A stretch of DNA of 64,000 bases from Taenia hydatigena (GCA_036345935.2 JADWOT020000002.1:5631756-5695755); one strand, 5' to 3'. Shown: positions 48,001-60,405, counted from the first letter of the stretch. Program-made: numbers and translations. The notes: a model not told the origin generated them from the sequence alone.

Positions 48001-49580
48001 CGCATGGACTAGATGATATTAGAGTCGAGCGAGAGATGATGAGCAGCAACCTCTCTTCCAAGCCGTATTGCACAATAATATCGCTACCATGAAACGCTTG
48101 TAGAAATGCTGTGTAAGCCAGATTTCTTAGCCTTTATTATTCTACTCTGTTGATCGTGTACTGTTTATGAGCTACGTTTCTGCAACTCATCAAATCACAG
48201 AGGCAACCTTATAGACAACTTTTTACGATTTAATCAAATAGAGGCCTACACCAGAGCCAAATTGAAACAGCCTGCTCTGTGTGCACGCACCTTAAATTTG
48301 CTTGGCAGCACTATGATAACAGGGCACTGCAAGGGTTGTTAAGCCAAGGCAATACGCATTTCTCGCATTCAGGTGGATGATAGCGGAAGTGGTGAAGGCT
48401 CATTACACCCTCCCCTTCATGTAGCTGTGCACAAGGGTCATCAAGAAGCACTGAAGGTCCTCCTTGAATATGGCACGTCGGTCTCTTGTACCGACGAAAA
48501 CATGAACACTGCACTCGTGCAGCCACTAAAGGTCACCTGCCATTTGTTAAAATGCTTCTGGAGCACAGGGTTTGCGTTGCTGCAACTGATGTGCATAATG
48601 CAACTTCTTTAAGCCTAGCTGTTCACCGCTGACGCATAAAGGTTGTTTGACGTCTCAATTAACTTTATGCCGGTGTAGGATACAAACTGGACAAAAGAAA
48701 TCAATCTGCACTTGCGCTTACCAGTGCCAAGGTACTTGTTCTACATTTGCCTCTATGGGTTAGTGGGGTCATCATTTACCCATAATGCAACCACCTATGA
48801 AAGCAATTTTACCCATGGCGTGATCTTGAAGAGGACAAAATATTGGCATATAGAATGGATAAGGCGATCATCTGATGATGCAGTCATGCCTGAAATTGCA
48901 TTTTCTGCAACTAGGGTGATTATGAAACGATAAGATTCATTTTGGAGGCACACTCAGGCAAGCTACCTTAAATAGCCACATTCTACTGACGCGACTGTTA
49001 CTCCCACATAGAGCTGACATCAACTGATGCGTCACCTGAATGAAACCACTTATTTTCGCAGCGATCTGTGGACGTCGCGTGCCTGTTTTTCAGTACTTTT
49101 AATCGAATGGAGTCGTTGTCGAGCAGCAAGACTGAAAGAGCCTCACGCCACTCATGCTGGTCGCCAAAGTCGGAAGCGCGAACATGATCGATTGCCTTTT
49201 GGCTGCCCATAAGGGAATAATCTTGCTGAATAAGTGTGTTTGCCGTGCCTGTTTATTGTGAATAACTCATCCGTATAGGTCTAACTCAATTGTTTGCACC
49301 TTCAAAGGCAATGAATTATAAATGCGGTGCTTATAGTCGCCTGTTTATGCAAATAACCATGCTTGACTCTCTCCAGCCATTTGAACGTCCTTTTCTTGCC
49401 TTACTGGCTTTGCATTAACTTACTTTTTTAGTGCTTTGTGTCCAGGAGTCAACGTGACTGCAAAGTACAAAAAATGGAGCAACTTTGTCAATCGCCAGTG
49501 ATTTGGTCACAGGGAAATTCGTGAAAAGGTTTCAAGGGCTGCAGCGCGTAGTAACTGCCCATGATTTATGTTCCACCTGT
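48001..49580 (+). pseudogene. decayed second copy of ankyrin exons 3-6
   Basis: Aligns in order with the ankyrin exons at 40268-41820 and their introns: 48001-48115 with the first (donor GTAAGC), ~48374-48732 with the second (acceptor region cattcag, HVAVHKGHQEALKVLLEYG and NQSALALTSAK before GTACTT), 48918-49230 with the third and 49450-49580 with the last. In-frame stops, small deletions and a lost repeat after NTALVQPLK break it. The donors at 48115 and 48732 are better than those of the 40 kb copy. It lacks exons 1-2. Confidence 0.75.
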
Positions 49581-50767
49581 TGACTATGCTATTGACAGTT
49601 GTATAATATCATTAGAGTGATTAAATTGCATTCCTGTTATCAGTTATTAAACATTTCCATCGGTTTAACATTGCACAACAGCTTGATTGCATTGGATTCA
49701 ATTGCGCTCCGCAGTGCCGCCACACCATTAGATGGCATGACAAACAGTTTTAAAATTGCGCAAGGCTTATTAATGACAGATTTATGCTCTTTGTTGGTTT
49801 CTTACAATCTTCCATGCCTAAGAGTAAGCGTAGATTTGTTGCTTCATACTAAAATTTTGACTGCTTCCCTTAAGGGTGGGGGCCTGAAATGCGGTTCCAC
49901 TAATTTACCCATGCAGTGTCATTCAGAGTAACATCTTTTATTAGTGATGGACACGTGCGAAATTGTGATAAATTTGTTCTGTAGCAGGCAGCCCTTAAAA
50001 TGAGCAAGGAAATGGAAATTTATTTGAAGAGAAGTGTCATCAATTGTGCGGACCCCATGTAAAAGGCAGGATAATTCAGCAGTGTTTGGTGAAGTAATCA
50101 AGGTGAAGAAGATCCTGCGATGGCGTGCAGCCAGCCAGTCAATTCTTCTAGCTCAGTAGTTCTTGGTCAAGCACTTAAGACGCAACTCATTTTCCGCCTC
50201 CTCGCTTGGTCATTTGTTTAACACCAACGCACATTGTTCGCATTTCCATCCACTTTAATTTCGCTGCCCGTAAGGTGGTAACTCATGTTCTGCCAGGCCA
50301 CCATTGGACTTTTATCTACTTTTCTCCCGCTCAAGGGGCTGTGACACTATATTAATGGTAACAATTTGAGCTTTGTGATCTGACTGAATGCTGAATGCCC
50401 ATCGACTCGTTTGTCCACGCTTATAAGAGCTAGTCGACTCTTTGTAGTAATCCCTTCAAGTCTCTGAGACACGTTAGCACTTTTATGGTAGTAATTTAAT
50501 CGTCTATCCAATCCTCGACTACTAGTTTGCCAAGAAGATGAGTATTCAGCGTCAACTTTGCTGCTAAATACAAGCAAAGAAAACAGGTATGGCGGAGGAG
50601 CTTCTGCTAGCAAAGCGGCAGTGGCAGCAACTGCGTGAAACTCAGAAATATTTGTAGCAAACGGATCTTGTATATTAGTTGCAAGGCATTTTGTAATACA
50701 TCATTTGCCTGCAATAGTATAAATTTGTATTTTGCTTCGTGAAAGGCGTTGCAACGCGTCACCTAGA
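49581..50767. other. no gene recognised
   Basis: A 110-codon open frame at 49599-49931 starts with TTG rather than ATG and has no homologue in the window or recognisable domain. Left uncalled. Confidence 0.3.
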
Positions 50768-50938
50768 ATGAAGCTACTAAACCAGATTATATTTTTGCTA
50801 CTTTTTGGAAAGACACCTATTCTCGCTCTTTCTCAAAAGCTAACAGACAGCTTTAACAATTGCGATTCTATAAAATTGGCGCATATTTTGATGGATGATT
50901 GGGTTCTGCACGGAGAACACCTAGGAGTTACTAACTAA
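50768..50938 (+). CDS. possible small secreted peptide
   Basis: An ATG at 50768 opens a 56-codon frame to TAA at 50936. The first ~22 residues (MKLLNQIIFLLLFGKTPILA) form a textbook signal peptide: Lys, a hydrophobic core and a small-residue cleavage region near ALS. The remaining ~34 residues contain LTDSFNNCDSIKLAHILMDD and a single Cys. It may be complete or a first exon. No family recognised. The ORF is short enough to be chance. Confidence 0.3.
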   Translation: MKLLNQIIFLLLFGKTPILALSQKLTDSFNNCDSIKLAHILMDDWVLHGEHLGVTN

Positions 50939-51604
50939 CACTTCTTCCATAGAAAGAGGTTAAGGTGAAATGTGCAGTTGATAAGAATCGAAGCTTGCTA
51001 CTAGCTGTCAGGTTCGAATAGGGCCTGAAAGCAAATTATGTAGTGGCTTTCACTAGTGGGTTGTAACTACAATATCCGCTTCCAGGGAGTAAGAATTCTA
51101 AAATTTTGGGGCTGCTCCTTGTTATACTGCCTGAAAAATCATGGCAACTATCTCTTATAGCACCCATCACAGTGTTTCAGATGGGCAACGCGGATTCTTT
51201 CTTGTGTACCCTACATCGGACATGTGCTGTGTGCGAAAATGCTGCAGTTCATTATGCATTCACTCAATTGCACTCCATTTTTGCGCAGATAGACACATTC
51301 ATCGGCTGATCAGAAGTGTTGGCTTGTGGGTACGCAATGGTATCTGCTGCTTAGTGGCTGGCTCAAGGAAATAATGCAAGCATTGTTTAATCTGTAACAT
51401 CCATTTTATTACGTTCCATATAGAAGTGACGATGACACAAGGAGAAGAAGCAAAAGAACGCTCTCTCACATCACTTTCATTGGAGCCAAGTCAACCCTTA
51501 GACCTACCAATTGAGACCAATTGAGTTAGGACACCCATAACTTGGCTGGACTTGACGCCGACTGAATTGTTCTAACTGCAGTAACAGCCGACTTGCAATA
51601 TCAA

Positions 51605-52520
51605 TACAGCAGCATCAGATCCTGGAAGGTTGAAGAGCTTAGCAATAGGCTAGTCGGTCTTTTGAAGAGCTAATCGCATTCAAATCAAAAGTAGTTTGTG
51701 TAATTGCCTAGTAACAGAACTGGAGAGAGTCTGGAACCTCTGCTTGATCGCATTCCTATTTAACTTTACCTAGGAATCGCGTAAAACGCCGTCTAGGGAT
51801 CTTCACAGAAACAATACAAAAGGCGCCTTTCGAAAGTAGGGAATGCAAAATGCCCAATATTGTCATTGGCCTACTCAGATCGCATCTCCAGCTGTTAAAT
51901 AAATCTATCTATCTGCTTCATTGTGAACTCTCAATCATGTATGGATTTATCTACCCATTACATTTCCATCTCTCAATCTCACATCTGTCTAAACATCCAA
52001 TTAAGTCTGATTTATTTGCCGCAAGTCCTACGTCTCTTCCCCATTTTCGTGTGTCCCTATGATTCATGCAGCTATCTACTAAAATGTCCCGAATTCGGCC
52101 TAACTTTTTAAAGTATTATGACCAAATCACTCTTTGAATACATTTATCCCTTTCTCCATGCCACACCCATCAACGCTTGCCTCTAGCCATTTTGGAAATC
52201 ACTCAAAACTTTCTTCTCATATGCTTTTCAGCCATTTATTTCCCAGCAGCATCTCGATGGGCTCTAATGTTGCCTACATCAGTATTTCTTGTTGCACACA
52301 CAATTTTTTAAGGTGTTTTACTATCAGCAAAACAGATAGTTTCATCAAGCCTCGATTTGTCGTAACATTAATCTTCGATCAAACTTCTGCCACCTTGTCT
52401 AGGGATATCCTTTGTCTAGCTAAATTTAATGCTAAGAATGACTCCCTTCATATCGTTATTAGAAACTCCATGCACCAGAAGACGATTCTCTCGGAGCAGG
52501 TGAACTCGTGTAGCATTTCT
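51605..52520 (+). repeat. R repeat, copy 2
   Basis: Same orientation and order as 19456-20405. A 182-codon open frame (52134-52682, TTG-started) crosses its end, but the corresponding DNA in copy 1 has stops and an indel, so I treat it as chance. Copy 2 lies about 2 kb downstream of the decayed ankyrin copy. Confidence 0.7.
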
Positions 52521-54224
52521 TGTGTGGGTTACAAGTCTTCCTGTGCATGTACAGCTGATGGCAGCCTCGGCACTGCTGAAAGGATGTTACCAAAAGGAGT
52601 TGCCTGCACATGCCCTTTAAGAAGGTTGCTTATGACATCTTGCAGTCCCATTGTCTGGAGGGCTCTTACCTTGCAAATGTGACAGCTGGGCTGCTAGGAC
52701 CAGCTCGTGTACCTTAGCGCACCTCTCATCCTCTATTTAGAAGTTGGGTCAAATAACTGACGACTGTCGCCCTACAGTGATTTGTAGATCAGGGGGTTTG
52801 CCCTGCTGCCAAAAGGCGCAAATTCTGTCTGCAAAGGAAGTCCTCATTCTAATTTAAGCATTCCACTGACTACATTTGTTGTCATATATTGTGGTTTAGG
52901 CGGATTAAAGCGGCTTTGCCGATCGCAAATCAAAATACGTAGAAACTCGTAACACTGCGCGTGTGGCGTCCAATGAAGGGCACCCAAGCTACCTTGAGGA
53001 AGGCAGGGTAGCGAGTATAGTGCGTAATATATTGTGTGCGACTTGATTTGCAATCCAACTCTTTGTCTTACCTATGCGGACATTAATGGCTCCGCTTTTG
53101 GGCCTTAGCTGAGCAGCGTTGACTGCACGCCATGCTAGTGGCCTCAGAGATTATGCACTCGGGCAATAGTTTACCTACATTAGCACTATATCCACCCTTG
53201 ACTTTAATAAAAGTGCGCAAAGTATTATTCTGTCAGCAGAAAACCAACTCAACTCCAAGTAAGGTTCACCTTGACCTTTGCTTCTTTGCAGTACGCCTTG
53301 ACAAGATTTTAAAAGAGAAGTAGGTTTATTTCCAACCAGGAGAGGCAGACTTGCTAACTTGGACTCGGTCCTTGTAAAACATCTTACAGGTTCGAGTAGC
53401 CCATTTCGTCTCTTAATCAGTCATCATTATTTTATTTGTCTTGATCGGAAGACATCAAAGTTGTTTTTTCGCAAATGCCTAACAACATATAGTAATATCA
53501 ATTTCGAAAGAGCCGTTCGTGGCAAATCCATCACATTTTCAGGTGTTGAAAATTGCCTTTTGGCATAGACTGACACCATTCTTCCCATTGGCCTACAGCG
53601 CGCTTGCACCAATTTAGTCGTTGCCTTTAGTCTGTCGCTAATGCTAAGATCACTCCTAGTCTACAACCGACCACTTTACGCAAGATCATGGATACGTAAT
53701 CTTCTGGAAGTGTCTATTGTTCCTAAAGTTATCCAGCTTGGAAACGCGTTCGTTTACCAGGAACACATGCTTTACTTGACGTCATTTAAGTAGCGATTTT
53801 GTTGGAACTGCCCACAAAGCGAGAGAATAATGTGGCGTGCACACTCTCTCCCGCTTAATCCCATGCACTGGAGGCAGTTGTTGATGGAATTTCGTCTGGT
53901 TCCCTGAAGTGTGTCTTACCCTTATGTATGCATTTTATTCAGAAATCATGTATTATCGTAAGTTCATTTGAAATGGAGCATTATTAAGCATTGCTTCAAG
54001 CTTAAAATCTGTCCCGAGTTAAAATGCAGTTAGCACGGAACAGCTTCATGGATGTGCGCTTGAGATGCAGTCAACTAGGCACTCTTGATTACGGGCATTG
54101 AAAAGCAATTCAGAGGTGAGTCAACACAAGGCAAACATCAATTAAATGCCGCGGTGACAATGTCAAAACCTGTAATTCGTCGTATTCTTCATGGCCACTT
54201 TGTCACCATGCTGTTGCATTAAGC
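52521..54224. other. no gene recognised
   Basis: No domain, repeat or exon-like structure recognised. Confidence 0.35.
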
Positions 54225-54486
54225 TGATCGGGGTGCACACGGCACTCTTGTGAGGAAACACTGTTCGTGTGCCATGGAGAATGTCAACGACGGTCGAAAC
54301 TGTATTGAACAAGCCAACAGTTCGCAACCGGTGGTTTATTTAAACTTGACCTCAGTGCGGGTAACACGTAACAGCACAGTTATTCAAACCGTGTCATGCG
54401 CGGCGTTGCAGCGAAGTGTGCTTTTGATAAGTCTAGCCCAAGTGGATTTGAAGAGGGCAAACCGTACATATTATCAGACCCAATAG
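54225..54486 (+). CDS. open frame, unknown
   Basis: From just after a TAA the frame stays open for about 86 codons to TAG at 54484. It includes SSQPVVYLNLTSVRVTRNST and SVLLISLAQVDLKRANRTYY, which look like ordered beta-rich protein with two N-glycosylation-type sites. A possible ATG lies at 54274. I find no splice-site support and no family. Confidence 0.2.
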
Positions 54487-55342
54487 TAGGGTGATGATGT
54501 GCATGCGTCATCATGTGTTGACGTGGCACCGCAGCACCACACTAAATCCACAATTACAATCGCAATTGTATAGCGGCGACTCATGTCAACCAAATTACAG
54601 GTAGATTTTGCAGCGTGAGACAAAGGTTTTAAGACGAAGTCGATTCGGCCCATGTCACACTAGTCTGAAACTTCTAGCCGCGCTCTCTAGAGGTGGCGAC
54701 TGTATTCCAAAATACGATCGCCTCATTTTGTGGTCGCATCATCCCAGCACTCTTAATATGCATTAAGCATTGAGACAAATTCGAATAGAGTGTAGCAGTA
54801 ATGCTAAAATCAAGAACGAAAAAGGGTTTCGGTGTTCAAGGCACATGCTAACATGCTGATATGGAGGTGACCAGTCAGCTTACTAAACATACTACGCAAA
54901 CTCTTTCTCATTTGCCGTGAGAAGTAAGTTTCTTGATTCTGCTGAGCAAACAAAAACACCGAGAATGATTTCGTGCTATCTGAGCGAGTTTCCTCCCTTT
55001 CAGTAAGCGCTAAATAACAGCATAACGATTGCGTTAGAAGGAGCACCGTCCAAATTCATCTCGTAATAGCGGACTCCTAGTATAATTCATCGTCTACAGT
55101 AACCACGCACTTAGCTTAAATACAATGCCATCGATTCGTTAGTAGAACTGCACTTGTGTCTTAAAGTTGCACTTTGGTTTTCGTTGAATGTAGAATATCT
55201 TGAAAAATGCTAGAATTTGAAGCACAGAGCATTTGTCTCAGCTTGCAACGCAGCAGAAACTCATTCTCGAGTTGGCGGAAGTAACAACCCCAAGAAAATA
55301 AAGCAAGCGTAAAAAGCTTGTATTTGTAACCAGCTTTACCAG
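54487..55342. other. no gene recognised
   Basis: No supported feature. It lies 3' of the FN3 exons on their strand. Confidence 0.3.
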
Positions 55343-55413
55343 TCAAAGAGGTTGCACCGGAACCAATGAGACACGAATGAGTGTCGCTGCTTCATTGCAT
55401 GCACCACGAAAGC
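55343..55413 (-). CDS. possible C-terminal exon after FN3 exon 2
   Basis: After acceptor tttttccaacatag, a phase-1 continuation from the FN3 exon at 55667 would read FRGACNEAATLIRVSLVPVQ and stop four codons later. The polypyrimidine tract is decent. The peptide is mildly hydrophobic but too short for a clear membrane anchor. Confidence 0.2.
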
Positions 55414-55666
55414 CTATGTTGGAAAAAGAGAGGTTTGGTAATTTTGCATAATAGGCCGTGGTTGTAAGCATGTCCAAACTGTTGTTAATTTGTACTTACG
55501 CACACGTAGGCTCAAGCAAGCCTCATTGCCGCAATAGGCGGAGCCAGACGGAGTGGACCACGAGGCCCATTAGTTTGTTTCCATGGCACTCTCCTCCTCT
55601 CTATGCAAACAAACATGTCATCCCTCGGTATGGCGAAGCGCATTGCAACCACACTAGTCAGCTTAC

Positions 55667-55960
55667 CGGGAAGTGGTGTTTTAATGTACCCATCGTATAT
55701 TTCAGTTGTCTCTGTGTCCACAAACACTCGGTATTGTGTGTTGGCCTCCAATCCATCGAGATTGATTCTCCCCCGTGAGAAATCTGCTCTTTTACTCATG
55801 GATGAGGAGGGGTGAGAATTTGAAACCGCGGTCAGCTTAATCTGGTTCGCGTAGTGTCCGCCCAACGCTCGCACATTCCAATTCAACGCAATGGAGTTTG
55901 ACTTCACGAATTCCCACTGGAAGTGTTCAGGCAGTGGTTTCTTTCCTTCTTTGCTCTCCT
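55667..55960 (-). CDS. fibronectin type III domain exon 2
   Basis: The exon lies between acceptor ttcttgtgcag and donor CCCG|GTAAGC and is phase 1 at both ends, the usual symmetry of FN3 module exons. It encodes 98 residues: KKPLPEHFQWEF, SIALNWNVRALGG (strand-B Trp) and INLDGLEANTQYRVFVDTE (the conserved L...T.Y of strands E-F). It is a clear paralogue of the exon at 56443. FN3 domains are extracellular or surface binding modules. The sequence resembles taeniid oncosphere antigens of the EG95/45W/18 kDa group, which carry one such domain, but I cannot verify this. Confidence 0.75.
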
Positions 55961-56442
55961 CTGCACAAGAAGAGCGTATTTAGTATTAACGGTAATTACA
56001 CAGGCATTCTGAATCCGTTGGGAACGAAAACGTGGAACATTTAATGCTAAGACATTTCACAACGATGATGACAGGCAGAATGAATTAGTTGTTTGCCTTT
56101 AAGCCGCAACAAATCACTTGCTCGCTGTGAACGTCAACATCCGACTCGAATGTGTGCAATGCAACGATGAGCATGAGTAGTGGAAGATGCCCCTTTTCAG
56201 TTCGTGAGCATAGCCTGCGTTTTGTTGCGGTCATTTTCTTGGCTATATGTCTTATGGCATTAGATCAGGTAATAGGCACTTGCTACATACCTTCTCACTC
56301 AAAATCCACTTATTCGCAAGGTACAATGTGTGGGATGAGAAAATAGAGCATGGGTACAGAATCATTTTTTCCTTCCCTATGCAGGCAGACATGACATCCT
56401 TTGGTATGGTGATGCACGTCACAATCACGATTGCCAACTTAC

Positions 56443-56748
56443 CAGGGGGCATTGTCGTAATGAACCCGCTGAATATAACAGCAAAGTCCTCATCTGTAAT
56501 CAGGTTTACAAGCACATGATATCGTGTGTCGGCCTCCAACCCACCAAGAGTGATTATCCCCTGCGAAAAATTTCCTTTCGTGGTCCTGAGTAAGGGAGGC
56601 TGCTGGGGTGAAAATGCAGTCAGCCTAATCTGTTTCGCGTAGTTCTCGCCCAATTGTTCCACATCCCAAACTAACGTAATGGTGTGTGCCCTCGGCCAAG
56701 TCCATTGGAAGCGATCTGGAAGCGGTTTCCTTATTTCTATCGCCTCCC
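56443..56748 (-). CDS. fibronectin type III domain exon 1
   Basis: The exon lies between acceptor ttgttttgcag and donor CCTG|GTAAGT, phase 1-1, 102 residues. It reads KPLPDRFQWTWPRAHTITLV, WDVEQLGENYAKQIRLTA and LGGLEADTRYHVLVNL, with the FN3 core Trp and the L...T.Y motif intact. It lies upstream of the second FN3 exon on the same strand (482-bp intron), so a protein with two tandem FN3 domains is expected. No signal-peptide exon was identified upstream. Both exons are open with good splice sites, so the gene looks functional. Confidence 0.8.
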
Positions 56749-57868
56749 CTGCAAAACAAGATGAATTTTTTCTGCTCAGCAGAGATGCTGTGGATATTGT
56801 GGACAACTTAGACACAGAAATCTCTACCTCTTTCTGCTTCCACAATGACAGTAATAGTGTTAGGAGATACAACTAATGAAGTACAGCAATTGAAATGCTC
56901 AATGTATTAAGGATAGGTGTTTATGAAAATTAGCCTATATCGTGCGTGCTAAAATTATCATGAAACGCGTGTGTTGGGGAAAAACTAAGATTTTGAGTAA
57001 GGCGCAGCCAATTTTCATCCCATGCATCCGGTTCGTGTGACATGCTCGCCATTCACAAGCAAACATCACCGTCAACTGGTGCGTATGCAGTGATCTGCTC
57101 ACAGTGGATGAAAAACGAGGGGTTACGATTAAGCGAATGCAGGCAAGTGGAACGTAACTGACCACAGCACTTCACGTAAGAAGAGGGGAAGCAATTAACC
57201 GGAGTGGGATATGCACAAATGCTGGCGAGTATTAAATGGTAGAGCGCAACTCACAACTCAGCCCTATCTGGCTCTTCGCTAAGTGTGAAATCGCCAGTAA
57301 CATAAGGTGCAAGCGAAACGACATCGCGAACGATAAATTAGGTCACAGGTGCAAATCATGGGGTATTTATAAGAAAGGGCACTAATGCACCAGCCTATCA
57401 GATGGTGACCGTCAACTATACGACGATTCCTCCACACATACAGCTCCTAGTCGTAATATGGTGTGTTGCTTTGTGTTCGTGGATCGGTGGTCTGCTGCCA
57501 CATGCGTTATTATTAAGGTGCGCAGACGAGATGACTGAAATGAAGTACAATGTCTAATCCCGACTTGGATGCTGTGATAAAGCAGCTTTGAGATGCAAAG
57601 GCAGTTCGAGAACACACTTCGCAGTCGAACATCTCTGCAGTACTGAATGAGAAGTGCGGCTGCCATTTTGGCCCCATTAAAACGACTAACAGGATCTCCT
57701 ATTTTACGTGAAACAAATGATTTCCAAATTAGAGAAGACAAAGAGGCAAATTTTGAAATAAGGTAGTTTAATAAGGCTTGCGATTATGGACACGCATTTG
57801 TTACAGTCCCACAGTTGTCGGCAAAGTAACATCGGATATGCAGAAATACGAACAGAAATGGCATTTGA

Positions 57869-58131
57869 TTAACAATGTATAGAAATGTAAAAGTGGAGAA
57901 GTGGGGTATTATTTGCTGATGCGTTTGAAATGTTAACTCGCCCATATTGACAATATCCTGCAGAAATGCAATGCAACTGACTTTGATGCTGTAGCGTTGG
58001 GTGCTCTCCACCAACAGACACCCATATTGGTTGAACGAGAGATATGAATTTCTCATTCGCCTTTCGTACTGTCTCGATGCATGGCAGCATACTACGTAAT
58101 GCGGGATGAAGTCCAAAAATGCCCAACCCTC
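57869..58131 (-). CDS. candidate exon upstream of the FN3 exons
   Basis: A strong acceptor (tttatttccttgcag) ends near 58144. Two frames remain open after it. One begins FEGWAFLDFIPHYVVCC; the other (after a second AG) reads SMLPCIETVRKANEKFISLV and QSQLHCISAGYCQYGRVNIS, which looks more protein-like. A donor A|GTCAGT inside the second frame has phase 1, as the FN3 exons require. I cannot decide whether it belongs to the FN3 gene. Confidence 0.25.
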
Positions 58132-58439
58132 AAAGCCCTGCAAGGAAATAAAATAGAATGCGCAGACATGTAAAGTGTGCGCATTCTTTTGTTACAGCAC
58201 TCTAATCCTATTTCATGAATTTGAATATGTGTGAGCGCTGTCAAGTTTAAAATCCACGTTGCGACGGCTCAAGTTCAGATGGAAAAATATACCGCGAATA
58301 GGCCACAAGTTTATCAGCGTAAGCGAAAAATTTATTCTCTCATGCCAATAACGCCCAGAGCGAAATATGCCACATCCCAAAAAAAACATACTGAAGATTA
58401 ATGTCTCAAAATCGCGCAAAACTAACAATAGAGAATTGC

Positions 58440-59290
58440 ATCATTGATTTGCATTATCAACCTCGCACGGGCCTGTCGATGATGGTTTTACGTGTACACA
58501 ATGCCACTGCACGTGCTACCCAAATTGAGGCGGATGACTAAAATTGTCCGCATGAATGGCACGCGAGGGCACGGCACCACTTCTCCACTAGCAACTCCAA
58601 CGTTGAGTCGGTCTGTCGATGGTGATAAGGTGTCACAAATGCTACTATTTCGCAGTGAAATCAGTACGGTGAGGTTAGCGTGAACGCATGGATAGCATGA
58701 GGGAGCAGTGTATTTTTCACTTAGTTATATGCATCTTCAAAATTGCACCGTTGTCTCCGTGGTGTCGTAGGTTTTAGAAATGCCAATGCTTTTCGCCGCC
58801 AGTAAGTGCGGGGAATATTGTTTACAGCAGAGATGGCATGTGATGTCCTTGCACCATCAACCTTGCCATAGTCTGTCGATGGTGGGTGTAAGTGTCAGAC
58901 ATATCGTTCCTTGAGTGCAACCAATAGGTGAGGAGAAATAATCCTAATTGCATAGGTGGCATGTGATATCTGTGCATTATTTTCAACTACTCCCATCTCT
59001 AACCTTGCCCTGTTGTGTCGATGGAGTCTTAGGTCTTAGAAATCCACTGTACTCTTGCCACCAGTACGTTTGAAGAAGTATTATTTTCTGCATGGATAGC
59101 GTGTAATAGCCCTGCAACATTAGCCTACTTCATTGGTTATGAACCTTGCTACAGTCTGTCGATTTTGACTTTGTCATTTTTGCTACTACTTATGTGCCGC
59201 CATGTAGTTTGGGTGATGAATTTAACCGCATCAATGGCATGTTATATCCATATTTTGTAACCACAAACTTTTGTCCATCTCTAGGCGCAT
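58440..59290 (+). repeat. ~140-bp tandem repeat, about six units
   Basis: The motif ctgtcgatgg or a variant recurs ending at 58480, 58620, ~58760, 58880, 59022 and 59163, so spacing is about 140 bp (one interval is 120). Each unit also carries a gcatg(g)c-gtgatat/gtaat block and aaccttgc...gtc. Units differ from one another by many substitutions, so the array is old. No open frame runs through it. Confidence 0.75.
58699..58978 (+). repeat. inverted repeat, left arm (280 bp)
   Basis: Reverse-complementary to 60126-60405 with four mismatches in 280 bases (ccgtgg/ccatag and cagcagag/caacagaa). It spans two units of the 140-bp array. Similarity continues weakly past the inner end into 60040-60125. 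Confidence 0.9.
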
Positions 59291-60125
59291 AATCCGACAA
59301 GATCAAGTATTTGTATAGTAAAGCGTATGCCGAACAAGTAGAATGGGTCGCAAACAAAAATTTGCTCAAATTGCGCAATATTTACCCTCAAAATTTAGAA
59401 ATATTGAGATAGAAGAGCATTCCACCTGAGTTTAACGAACCCTTCTGGTAAGGAAGCGGGGCTGCGCTCACTGTTACCAACCGCACTGAATATTGCTATG
59501 ATAGCTTGTGCCTGAGTCCATCCCATTTACAGTATGTAAAGCGATCCATACCGGTAGTGCACTGATAACGCGTTGACGTGAACTATCTATACCCTCATTA
59601 GTTTTACGTTCATTTCGTAAAATTTAAAATTTTGAATTATACAAGGCATTGACATGTCAGGAGTACAAGATAGAGAGCGTCCAAAATGCGGCGTGCGATT
59701 ATTTGTCCTTTCCTCAAGGACGCGCTTCGGGTTCGGAGACTAAAAGGAAGCTTGATTAGTTGTAATAAGAAAGGTACGAATGCCATCGCGTACCTTGCTT
59801 AGTGATTATGACTTTCCAAACGATGGAAAAGCACGCCGAACATGGTGTCGAATTTATAAATAGGCGTGCTGGCATTAAATTACCCGAGGTTTACTCGTAC
59901 AAATTTGCGCCACATTTAGTCTCAAATTGCTTCTCGGTGCACCTAAATGCTTAGAAATTTAGAGTTTGAAGACGTAATTACTAACACGACATTATGTGAT
60001 ATTATCAACCAAAGAGAACGATATTTCAAAAACTAAATAGCGGCGAGATGTCATCGGCATTTCTAATACCTACAACCATAATCAAAACAAAGGTGCGAGG
60101 TTAAAGATGAGAGCAATTGTTGAAC

Positions 60126-60405
60126 AATGCACAGATATCACATGCCACCTATGCAATTAGGATTATTTCTCCTCACCTATTGGTTGCACTCAAGGAACGA
60201 TATGTCTGACACTTACACCCACCATCGACAGACTATGGCAAGGTTGATGGTGCAAGGACATCACATGCCATTTCTGTTGTAAACAATATTCCCCGCACTT
60301 ACTGGCGGCGAAAAGCATTGGCATTTCTAAAACCTACGACACTATGGAGACAACGGTGCAATTTTGAAGATGCATATAACTAAGTGAAAAATACACTGCT
60401 CCCTC
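60126..60405 (-). repeat. inverted repeat, right arm (280 bp)
   Basis: Partner of 58699-58978 in opposite orientation after a 1,147-bp spacer. Since the 140-bp array is long on the left and short here, the right arm is probably an inverted copy of part of the array. The spacer (58979-60125) holds the rest of the array and AT-rich DNA without a gene. Confidence 0.9.

Noticed and set aside
52134..52682. 182-codon plus-strand frame, the second-longest open stretch
   Set aside because: It starts with TTG, lies across the R repeat, and the same DNA in the other R copy has stops and indels. No domain was seen.
56252..56872. 206-codon minus-strand frame read as one protein
   Set aside because: It contains a strong acceptor at 56749 and donor at 56442. 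The central FN3 part is the exon, and the rest is intron reading. Its first codon is TTG, not ATG.
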